64,000 nucleotides of DNA. Source: Diphasiastrum complanatum. Lineage: Eukaryota; Streptophyta; Lycopodiopsida; Lycopodiales; Lycopodiaceae. Under the pieces are notes generated by a model. That model was given only the letters and a program-made list of their open reading frames with translations. It did no database searches and was not told where the DNA came from. Positions 21,905-32,099 of this stretch are shown in pieces; positions within the stretch are counted from its first letter, which is position 1, and each line of letters starts with the position of its first letter. The stretch lies in NCBI GenBank assembly GCA_029204225.1, contig CM055098.1, positions 4,490,607-4,554,606 on the forward strand. Reading direction: 5' to 3'. The translations under genes and the position numbers were made by a program.

Positions 21905-24640
21905 CATGGTATTTTCACACGCATAAAAATGTGCCAATGCGAACATGGGGAAAGGACCAAGAAGTTTCTTGATGAAATATGGAATTTTCTAAGACCATAT
22001 ATGAAATGTGATTGTGGGAAGAATAATAATAAATGCAACGGACAAATTCTATGGTTTGACCTTGCTATTTGGTTTCTTCTTAACCACTTGGATCAGCTAT
22101 TACCAAGAGATTCTTTGAAAAGCAAACTCTTTACATCTCTGACCTGGATGTCCAATGTAGCAAAACCTATTATAAAAGCTTCAATTACCTTCATCTTTTT
22201 TTGTGAGTTTATTCTACAAGTGGTTAAGAAATTTACTGAAAACCAAAATGCAACTATGTTCAATGGTATTAATGGAAAAGGGATAACATTTATTGAAAGA
22301 GCTATAAAACCTTTTGCTTTGTTAAAAACTGCGAAGATAATCCTCATAAAAGAGCCAAGATTGGTGCTTCTAGAGGCCGAGCATGTGGTAGAGGTAGTTT
22401 TAGGACTAGAGGGGGTTAGAAACTTGAGAGGAGGGTGGTATAGAGGCTTTAATTCCTTGGCGCAATCTTCTATTTCTCATTTTACTAATATAGGTTCTCC
22501 TCCTTTAAGTTCCTCTTTCAACTCTTCAAGAGGGCGTGCAAAATCTGCTATTTCTCTTGCGAGCTCTTCGTCTGCTGCAGAATTCGACTTACCAATTCGA
22601 CGTTTGCTGTATGATGATTGATACTCTTTTTTCATGTACTTTTGGTTAACAAGATCTTGGATTCCTTTTGTATTAAAGATCTATTCAAAGAAGTTACTAT
22701 TGATGTTAACTGTCATATTGAGCAGAATATTTGGGATAATATTATGTTTGGGTGGCATTTTACTCACAATATGACGAATTTCCTTTACAAACCCAAAGAT
22801 GTTTTCTGCTACTTCAGGCTATTCGATAATGAAGAATGCATTTGTAACACCAATCTCAAAATGCTCCCATTTTTGTCAAAGAAGTGGGGTCATGTAGTAT
22901 CTTCCCACACTGACATCATTGAAGTAGAGTCAGCGAAAAAAGAAATTAATAAGGGGCTGAACCATATCCCGGCAACGAAACCATGCATTCGAGATGTGTT
23001 GAACGAGCTGGAAAGAGTGTGGACTGCTTTCGCCTCTAGTATTAATCTGTTTCTGTTGGACAACAATGTCATGTGTCTATTTAAAGCTTTGGCTCTGTAG
23101 AAATGCAACATTGGGGCTAATAGAAGATTAAATTACAGTGCTGTTTTGACCTATGAACTGTCTAGAAAGTGTGAAAGACTTACTAAATATTTCTATATCT
23201 CTGAAATGGACAAAGCTCCTAATGATCCATCCTTTATTTGCAAGAAGTTCATTAGAAAATTGGCTTTGGATAGGATGAACAGTCCTGATTTTCAACAAAT
23301 TCTACTACTAGTGGATATAGTTGCCAAAAACTTAGCATATGAGCTGAAGGAAATACTACCTGAATGTTATATAAAAAATCTATCACTACCCTTTATTATG
23401 TGCACATTCAATGCACATAAAGATGCTTTTAGATGGTTGACAAATGCACATGACTGTTTATTCCGACAAGCAGCGTTAGTTATCACCTGCATTTTAACTT
23501 CGTGCATTACACCATTGCAGGACTTTTGTAGAATAAAACAAAATGAGTTTTTTTTACGTGCTGGTACGCAATGCTGTTGCTTTTGGCCTACGGATTCATT
23601 TGAATTTGCCATTAATATTCCCGACATTTGGCCTATGGATTCATTTAAATTTGCCATCAATATTCCCAAAAAAATTTACTCTGTGTTTGCATCTGACATT
23701 AAAAAATGCTATGAATCAATTCCCCTTTCGGGTGAATTTGGCCTGAAAAATGTATTGGCAAAGGTCATAGATTGGGCATTTGAAACCACACAGAAGTCAT
23801 TCATAGCCTTTCACAAGATTCCTAGTAAAGCAAAAAAAGGGTTATGGTCCAATAGTACATGTAAAGACGGCATCGCGTTTGATAAAAATAGAATTAAACT
23901 CATCATTTCTTGGCTTTGTGATAATATGCATGTCAAGCTTGGTGATGGTATATGGAAGCAAGTTGTAGGAATACCAATGGGATTTTTCTGCTCCCCAATA
24001 TGGTGCAATTTATACTTATTTTACTTTGAGTACAAATTTTGCATGAGATTGGCGAAACTTAACAGATGGGATTTATTGCAAATGTTTAACTTTTCCTTTT
24101 GATACATTGACGATATTTGCTTAATTAATGTAGTAAATCCCGCGTCATTCTTTAACAAAAACATTATCCCTTCTGACGAATGCCCGTTCTGGATTTACCC
24201 TATTCAATTTGTTGAGATAATATTCAATACAGAAACTTTTGCTAGATTTTGCAATAACGCATATTGTGGTACATTGGCAAACTTCTTAAACATGACAATC
24301 GTAGTTACATCTATCTCTAATGCTTCTTTTTTCTTGACAAAATTTGACAAAAGAAAGGCTCTTCCATTTGCTTCACTACAATACATCTTTTTAGATGCGA
24401 ATTGACCTTCGTCATTTGCACATAAAGTTATTTTATCGCAAATACTGCCTTTGTGGTATATTTGCTTTAATGAAAAAGAGGCTGCGGCCCAAATGTACAT
24501 CATTATTTGTACATTCAAAGAAAATGGTTTCAAGGAAGATACATTATGCAGACACATTCCTTTGTGCAGATGATGTCCAACAAACACAAGTGCGCTACTT
24601 GGTAAGCATATGACTATATGGTGAGCAACATGTATACCAC
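21905..24640 (+). pseudogene. long ORF of an atypical reverse transcriptase element
   Basis: The ORF runs in two main frames: 21905-22621 (MCQCEHGERTKKFLDEIWNF; Cys/His cluster at the start, then an Arg/Gly/Ser-rich region), then 22618-24640 with stops at about 23098 and 24100. RT motifs are clear in the second part: motif A FASDIKKCYESIPL (about 23690), a B-like block VVGIPMGFFCSPIWCNLYLF (about 23965), and motif C with YIDDICLIN (24103), where the codon before YIDD is a stop. Downstream come FLNMTIVVTSIS, KFDKRKALPFASLQYI and KVILSQILPLWYI. These are neither copia, gypsy nor L1 motifs. The GIPMG...SP...N and FL(N/D)...KR..LPF layout is more like Penelope-like or other stand-alone eukaryotic RTs. 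No LTR, integrase, APE or GIY-YIG domain was seen. With few disruptions over about 900 codons, decay is mild. Confidence 0.75.
23583..23672 (+). repeat. 45-bp in-frame tandem duplication in the RT ORF
   Basis: Two adjacent copies of a 45-bp unit encode WPTDSFEFAINIPDI and WPMDSFKFAINIPKK immediately before RT motif A. They differ at a few bases, so the duplication is not brand new. Confidence 0.9.
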
Positions 24641-24696
24641 ACTTGGTTGCATGATGCTGCACCTTGTGTGTTATCGTGTTGTGGGTAGGCTGGTGG

Positions 24697-24698
<2 letters not shown>

Positions 24699-24743
<45 letters not shown>
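24699..24743. repeat. (AC)n microsatellite
   Basis: About 22 AC units, starting about 60-100 bp after the end of readable RT-element coding sequence. Confidence 0.97.
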
Positions 24744-24744
<1 letters not shown>

Positions 24745-26689
24745 TTACCATTTTTTTCACGTTTTATTGTGCTAATGGTCATGTGGTTAGAAGACTAACT
24801 TTATGTTATCCATGATGACATCAAAACTGTGCAAGAAAGGAAGGCAACCAGATGGCAAAGAAAATATTGATTTGAAGGGCAAAAGGAAGAAAATGATGAA
24901 GTTTTAAATAGTTAGGGTATTATATGTTATGGCAAGAAAGGAAATGTTGGGTGATCGTATTGCCGGAACTCATATTTTGAACTTATGCATCAAATGGTTT
25001 CAAGTAAAGTATAAAAATTTGAAACTCATAAATTGACATCTTATGACGACTTATGGATCAGTAAAGCTGCTTTTTGCAGTAAATAGTTTCACAAACATCT
25101 ATATGATGGTTTTAACTTTTTCACGACCATGGCAAGAGTCATTTGTTAATAAAGTTACTCTGGAATGACTTATTCCGAAAATACTTTGATTTATGACTAA
25201 GCGGTACTTTATTTCAATTTATGTACTTGCTTTCTTTACCTCATGTTAATGAGTCTGTTGTGGTTTCCCTTGGTTCTTTCTCTAGTGTAAGTCTTGTCTG
25301 TTCTCGTTTTATTTTTTAGTCTTCATCTTGTTGAGTAGGTCAACTTTGGTATGATTTTGAGTCTGTTGTTGGGTGTTTTTTGCTCGTGAGCTTCTTTATT
25401 TTTCTTATTTCGTTTGCGTATTTTTTTTGCGGTCATTTTTTCTTTTTTGATGCTTGTTGTGATCTTTGGGCTTGCCGGTTCTCTTTTTGGGTTTTTTTGT
25501 TGTTGTATGTATTTTTTATCCAAAAGTAATTTTCATTGAGTTTCTCACATCTACAAGTAGTATTCTAACACAATATTGTCAAGAGTAAGCCATTCATCAC
25601 TACTTGTCGATGCTTGAATTTGAGTAGCAAAAACTAATACCAATTTCTCCTTCATATACATCTATAAAATATACAAGTGATTCATCTATGGTCTAAGAGG
25701 GATTGTAAAGTAGTATTTAAGAGGTTTAAATATCATCCATCGTTGTTCATTAGTCAGGCCATGTAGAAATCACAAGAGGTGGCTGACTTTAGTATGAGGT
25801 GTAGTAAAACTACCTATCATGTTGGGCTCGTTGTTGGTTCTAGGGATAATATTGTCATACAACCACTTGCACTCAAGGGTTATATCTACACTTAGAGAAA
25901 TAGTGATTGGAAATGTTGTAGTTCCTCTAGGCATCGGTGCATCTAGAGACATTCATTTGCGTTGTGATTTCCTATGCATATTGGGTACCACATCGTAGAT
26001 TTATTGGCAGCTATGATGCTCTTGGCACCAATCACATGCCAAGTTTGAGCTTTTATTCCATGGTTCCAAATAGCTCATTAGTGGGCTTCTACACTTCTTC
26101 ACCCTGTTCGATTTGTAATTGCTCTAAAGCCTTGGTGTAAGGATCACCAAGTGAATATCCTCTAAATTTTGTTTCATGTGCCAAAATGACTGTTAAGGAG
26201 CCAAACCACCCAACCACTAGAGGCCGAGACTCAAACCCCAATCAACTTCCCCCCGAGCCACGATGACTGAATACAAGAGATGAGAGAATTCCAGCAATTG
26301 GAAAATGACAAATAGGTGAGGAGTAGGGAAAGCGTCTACAACTACATATGCCCCTAGGGCCTAGGAATATTCTCTATAGACTTCCAATTCTCATCCAATT
26401 GCTTTTGATCTCCTTTAGATGCAATTATAGTCATCAGACACTATAAAGTCCTAAATCCAAGGATCCAATTCTAAGCATACCAAACACAAGCAACACAAGG
26501 GAACCTGATGGTGGACAAACCAAACCTAGATCGAACAGATCTAGCCCCCAAGCTATGGATCAATCACTCAGAGTGGAATGAGGCATCACACCAGCAGCAT
26601 CCTGCCACCGGTCATGCTATCAAGCATACACTAGTGAGAGCCCAATAGGTATACTTTTTCTCCTACATTTTAGATTCAAAAGGATTGGG
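24744..26689. other. no recognised gene
   Basis: AT-rich sequence with a T/G-rich stretch (25240-25520) and no domain-bearing frame. From about 26160 it becomes more balanced in composition, but no LTR or PBS for the following copia fragment was identified. Confidence 0.5.
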
Positions 26690-28685
26690 ATACATTTAAG
26701 GCATGGTTTGAAATGACAAACACATCTCGAGTGCTATTCCTAAAGATGAAGCTACACACATTATGAATGGATGATGGTGCAAACATCGTCGATTACCAAT
26801 TGAAAGTAAAAGAAATCCATGATGAATTAATTGTCATTGGAGAGTGAGTACGTGATCATGAGATCATGCGATTGACATAGAACAATTTGAGTGAATCACA
26901 TTATATGTTTGCCACATAGAAGAATTTACCAACCTATGAAGAATTTAGGCGATTGAAGAACAATGCCGAGAGAATTTGACTCCTTACAACAAGATATTTA
27001 ATCAAACTCTCGCAGTCAGAGGATGTGAAGGCAGATTTGGTCATGGAAGACACCAATTGAGAGGCAAAAACTAAAATCGTGGATCATTTCAACAATCCCA
27101 AAAATGATCAAATGATGGTCCAAATTGAGACAATTGGTATTAAGGCCAAGGTCAAGGACGTGGCAGTTCAAGACAATTTTTTTTTTTGGGAATTGTCGAT
27201 ATTGTAACAAACCTGGTCATTGGGAATATTAGTGGTTCAAGAAATAGAAGGAATTAGCACAACAAAAAGGCAAATTGTAGGTGGACAATATCGTCGATCA
27301 AAATCAATTTGACACTGATCAATGCGAGGACAGTGTAGGTCAGAGCTCAGATTTGTTCATTATGGTGCTAATGACAAGTGATGAGCCAAGGATACCTAGT
27401 ACATTGACAGTGGAGCATCCGAGCACATGCATTCAAGGAAGGAGTGGGTATTCTAAGCTAATAATGTACTACAAGTTGAAACAATGGCTGATTAACAAAT
27501 CAAGATTGAGTTTGATAGTGACAGATTTCTTGTTAAGGACATCAAGAATCACTACAAAGTGATTGCTACAAGAGCTCTAGTCAATGGAAATTGGTTGTAC
27601 AGATTGAATGCAAGAACTTTTGATCAAACTATGGTAAGCATTGTTGATAGTTAAAGTTGTCTTTGGCATCAACCATTTAGTCACATTAGTGCTCAAAGTT
27701 TATAGATTTTCAAGAGAATTAATCTAGTTGTTGAACTAACCAATATCTGTTTTGAAAGAAAAATATGTAAATGTTGCATTTTGGGAAAACAACACAAAGA
27801 GAGATTTCTCAAAAGAAGAGCAAGGAGAGCCAATGACATCTGCGATCTTGTTCACAATGATCTATGTGGACCAATGTAGACTAGGTCTCTTGATGGCTGT
27901 TATTATTTTATTATCTTTATTGATGATTATAGCAGATTCATTTGAATTTATTTCATAAGCGAGAAATCAGATGCTTTTGTAAAGTTCAGGGAATTCAAGG
28001 CGCTAGTTGAAAAGCAAACAAGATGTTGCATCAAGACTTTGAGATTTGAGTTTCGACAGAATTTATAAATTTTTGCAAAGATCAAGAGATCAAAAAACAG
28101 ATTGAAGCACCTTATTCGCCATAGAAAAACAGAGTCCCGCAACAAAAGAACGAATCTATTGTTGAGATTAGGGTAATGCCCAAAAGTAAGAGTTTGTCAA
28201 AGACTTTTTGGGCAAGAGGTTATAGCATAACTACTCACATCCTAAATCGGTGTCCTACAAAATCGGTGGAAGGTAAGACACCTCATGAAGCTTTTACAGG
28301 AAAGATCCCTAATATTTCTCACTTGAGAGTATTTGGTTTTATGTTTACATACATATTCTTGATACGAAACGAAAAAAACTGGACATAAGCTCACAACTAT
28401 ATTTTTCTTGGCTATGATAAAAAGGCCCAGGCATACAAGATGTATGACGTGAATGCACATAAGCTTGTGATGTTTAGGGTCAAGGTCAACAAATGGGAGT
28501 GATTGTTGTATCTTTTGATGATGGAATGAAAGTATAGGCCCAAGAAGAAAGTGGAAGATTCCATAGATAAAGGCAAGATTGATGCTGAAACCCCAAAATG
28601 GGTATCTATATGGTACTTGTCATCTATAGGTGATGCTTTTGAAAAATGTCTTAGAACGCAAGTGTTGATCAATGGTAAGTCAAAA
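26690..28685 (+). pseudogene. decayed copia fragment: gag, GAG-pre-integrase, integrase
   Basis: Gag scraps begin near 26690 (the AKFDSKGLGYI region). A zinc knuckle CRYCNKPGHWEY lies at about 27194, with the final Cys position now a stop. GAG-pre-integrase follows (NGNWLYRLNARTFDQTMVS, then the CCILGKQHKERF region). The integrase has LVHNDLCGPM and FIIFIDDYSRFI, then FWARGYSITTHILNRCPTKS at 28200 and AHNYIFLGYDKKAQAYKMYD. It stops around 28680 without RT or RNase H. Stops and frame changes occur throughout. Confidence 0.85.
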
Positions 28686-28706
28686 TAAGATTGCATTGGA
28701 AAACAA

Positions 28707-29321
28707 ATGCATTTTCAAAGTACAGCCATAATGGTCAGGCAAGCAACAGAACTGAATGAGGTCCAGCAACAACCCAAGCAACAGATGACCCAGATCGACC
28801 AAAACCGAGATGGAACATCTAGCGCAATGACGATTGATGCCCATCCAGTGAAGCCCGAGGACATCCAATTCCAAGCTCCACAAGCCTCAGCCATAAGAAT
28901 GGAGAAATACGTAAGGCTGATCCAAGAGAGAGAGGGGGACAAGAGAAATTTTGAGTATGTTGCGGCGAAACAGGCGAAAGTCATTTTCGAGTCCCAGAAA
29001 CAATTAGAAGAAGTGACGAAGGCCCTACAACAGGTGTTGAACAAAGTGAACCAATTATGGAACACGACGTGCAAGGCCCAAACAGGAATCTCTGATCAAA
29101 AACCAAAGAACGATGACGGAGATGACGGGGCAAAGGATTACGACGGGCAAGCCCAGCAATTAGATGGAAGCTCGGGATCGGATGACAAGAGGACCAAGGC
29201 TGCTTCTGGAGGTTTTTCCATTCTCCCACCTAACTTCAAACCTCCTTATTCCGCCTTTAATTCTCTCAGACCTTCATACCCACTTACCACATTCCTTCAC
29301 CCTCCTCTCAACCTACTCTAG
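28707..29321 (+). pseudogene. gag-like ORF, first part, with coiled coil
   Basis: 204 codons rich in Gln, Asp and Lys. Residues about 65-120 (MEKYVRLIQEREGDKRNFEY, AKQAKVIFESQKQLEEVTKA) form a likely coiled coil. A charged, low-complexity stretch (KPKNDDGDDGAKDYDGQAQQ) follows, then a Pro-rich end. There is no zinc knuckle. The composition resembles the gag of a gypsy-type or non-autonomous LTR element, and the context (G-rich PPT and LTR-like start downstream) supports this, but homology is not visible by eye. Confidence 0.45.
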
Positions 29322-29329
29322 GTCGACTT

Positions 29330-29854
29330 CTGAGACCTCATCAAGGACCTGCTGAGACGTACAAGGCCCGACGAGACGAGTTCCTAAAACAACTTAGTTC
29401 CCCCGGTGCGGCGTACAACCTTATTAACCCTACTCCTACTAAACTTGTCACCCCCATGCCAGTTTTGCCAAATCACACTCCACCTGACCTCCCTGAGATT
29501 AACACTGACGTTGGTGGTTATGATGACTCCCAGGCTGATCTGCCAGAAACACGAAGATTTTCACCCAGACCTGCTGACTTTAATGCGGGCGAAGTTGAGC
29601 CCTCAACAAGTGAAAGGGCCAAAAAGAGTGATACAGGTGCCAAGGCATTAGACGAGTATCTGGCAAAGCTGCCACAACAACGCAAGGCAGCCTCACCAGT
29701 CAAGACAATGCCCTATATGGCAGATACACGGGAACCCGAGATATTCGAGAGGAAATACCCCTGCAATATGAGGGGCGGAAACGACGACATTGATAAGAGC
29801 CAGTATTCTACGAGGGCCGAGATCATTGTCGCGTTGCAACCCCAACCCGAATGA
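29330..29854 (+). pseudogene. gag-like ORF, second part (shifted frame)
   Basis: A second frame continues directly with the same style of composition: AETYKARRDEFLKQLSSPGA, AYNLINPTPTKLVTPMPVLP, AKALDEYLAKLPQQRKAASP, stopping at 29852. Further fragments up to about 30450 (LDFGHKYKSNADLCVRESAE, HRMMAQLHYRAAFMSSNYVT) suggest that an even longer original protein has decayed by frameshifts. Confidence 0.4.
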
Positions 29855-30594
29855 CGAAATAAAGTCCTCAAGGACAGCAGAAGGTTGCATGAATATCGGA
29901 GGGCACCGGCTTGGAAGAGGGTTGATCCCTTCTATATGCCAATCAGAAGAAGAAACCCCTGGCCAATGGAGCGATTGTGTGTTGACGTTGTCACTGGCTA
30001 GTGATCCTAGGGATTTCTAAAAGCGCGTCAATGGATGACTTGAGACTGTAGCTATTGGATTTTGGCCACAAATACAAATCCAACGCTGACTTATGTGTGC
30101 GAGAGAGTGCCGAATATTGTAGATCCATGGCCTTTCTCATGAATTAGAAATATTCTTGGGATCGAGGCTTAGATCCAATACGGATCAGTTCCAATGTAGC
30201 CCTCCAGTCAGAAGACGACCACCGGATGATGGCCCAGCTCCATTATAGAGCGGCCTTCATGTCCTCCAATTACGTGACAATGGTGGAAGACTGCAGGAGT
30301 TTGGATTTATTGAAAAGGTAGGAGATTACCTAGGGCCATTACCCTTCGGAAGCAAGTTACACTTCCAAGGAAGGAAGATGAGCACGCGAAAACAAATCGC
30401 GAGACGACAAGACGAGCAGGACTCGCAGAAGGTTCTCAAGCGGGCAGGAATGTAAAGGCCATTGAGAAATCTCCAATTTTGCGAAACAATTTTGCAACAA
30501 ATAAGCACTTGGTTTTATGAAAGCGACAAAAGATCTACATTTTTCCAAGTGCCAAGCTGGAATGACGTGTTGTAGCGGGTCCTGCAACAGATTA

Positions 30595-30608
30595 GGGGGG
30601 GGGGGGGG
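30595..30608 (+). other. 14-G polypurine tract before an LTR-like start
   Basis: ATTA followed by 14 G, then TGTGATGTTGGCGG. A pure G run abutting a TG dinucleotide is the usual PPT/3' LTR junction. Confidence 0.5.
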
Positions 30609-31100
30609 TGTGATGTTGGCGGATTCCAAAGAATTCCCAAGATGCCGAGCTGAGCTATTATAAATGAGCACCTCTCACCGTAGACCGAGGAGGTCCCTGA
30701 AGGAAGAGAGAAGGATGAAGAAGAGAGTCGAGCATGATACCGAGAAGTACTAGCTAGGATATAGTTTTAAATCATGTGAGCCTCATGGTGAATCCCAAGA
30801 GAAAGAATGACCATGTAGGAGCTAGTATGTATAGGCATTTCTAATTAATGTGGTAACCCCTCTTAAATAAATTAGAGTGAGCCACATTTTGATGGTGACC
30901 TCTAGTGGAAGAGCTAATTCGACTTGTAATTTGCAATTTGTGAAATTGCCACTTAGGCTCCACATGGGCAGCCTATTGGTTTATTTAAGAGCCCCACTCT
31001 CTTGTCAGAGAGCTATACATGTAATGTCATTTTGCTTTTGAATTGATAAGAAGATCTTCCACGAGTTTTGGCATTCTTGAAGCTCCTTGTTCATAATGGC
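30609..31100 (+). mobile_element. putative 3' LTR of the gag-like element
   Basis: Begins TGTGATGTTGG after the G tract. TATAAA lies at 30659-30664. No end was identified, so the right boundary is a placeholder. No matching 5' LTR was found. Confidence 0.35.
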
Positions 31101-31313
31101 TTTCTTGAGTGATTCTATTATGAACATGCCCTCTCATTCCTTTGTGTATGAAATTACATTAATTTCTTGCTTTCTTTCATTATGCATTGTGGAGTAGAGT
31201 GGATTAAATCTCTTGTTCTATGTTTTTAATGTAGATTTCAACATGCAAGTAAACTAAATAGGCTGGATTTGTGGTGTAGATCTTGCATATTCTTGACATT
31301 CCAATTCTTGATG

Positions 31314-31408
31314 TTCTTGGACTGTCCAAGAATCAAGAAATGAGTATTTCTTGATTCTTGGACTGTCCAAGAATCAAGAAATGAGTATTTCTTGATCCTT
31401 GGACTTTC
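31314..31408. repeat. 41-bp tandem repeat of small hairpins
   Basis: Two identical 41-bp units (31314-31354, 31355-31395) and a partial third. Each unit holds two palindromes: TTCTTGGACTGTCCAAGAA, and TCAAGAAAT/ATTTCTTGA around a 4-base loop. Confidence 0.92.
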
Positions 31409-31898
31409 AAAATGTTGTTTAGTCTTTAGTTTCTTGTTTCTTGTTTTTCATTTCTGTTCATCTGTAGTTTAATCTGAGAATTTTTTTGTTCTTTAACATT
31501 TTACAAGTAGATAGAAGTAGGAATCGAATGGTATTCATCAACATTGCACGCATATCTTTAGATGAATGTTTAGACTTGCATGGTTTTGATCTTGTGAGTG
31601 CAACTGGAGTGAACGTAATTTGAGTAACCCACTGACAAGCTGGGAAATATACTACAACCTAATTGCATATTTCTACCTGATCTAGCTTTGTAATAAGAAG
31701 ATCGCAATAAGAGAGCCAACCGCTTGGTAACAGGTAGAAACACCCAATAACCAAAGATAAAGAAATTGCTTCACAGATTCTATCAATGATAGAATCTGTG
31801 AACATTTTAATAAAATACCATATTTCTTGCCTTGGATCAATAGCTTAGACATTCTGATTGTCTAGAGTGTAACAAACACACACAAAGATCATCTAGAA

Positions 31899-32087
31899 TT
31901 ATTTCCAAGAACATTTGACTTGGTTATATCCACTGAGGGCATTTAAAAAATTGTAAGCTTCATCATCTACTACTCGCTTGTATGCTTTATGTAAATGATC
32001 AAAGGAAATGATCTTTCTTCGTATAGCATTCAACTTTTTAAGGTGAGCACAAATTTTTAATTTTCCATTCTTCTTGGGCACAACCAC
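31899..32087 (-). pseudogene. Ty3/gypsy reverse transcriptase scrap
   Basis: 62 codons matching the start of gypsy RT: MVVPKKNGKLKICAHLKKLN then DEAYNFLNALSGYNQVK (motif A region, where the usual Asp of FLD is Asn). Nothing recognisable continues on either side. Confidence 0.8.
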
Positions 32088-32099
32088 AATAGACGAAAT

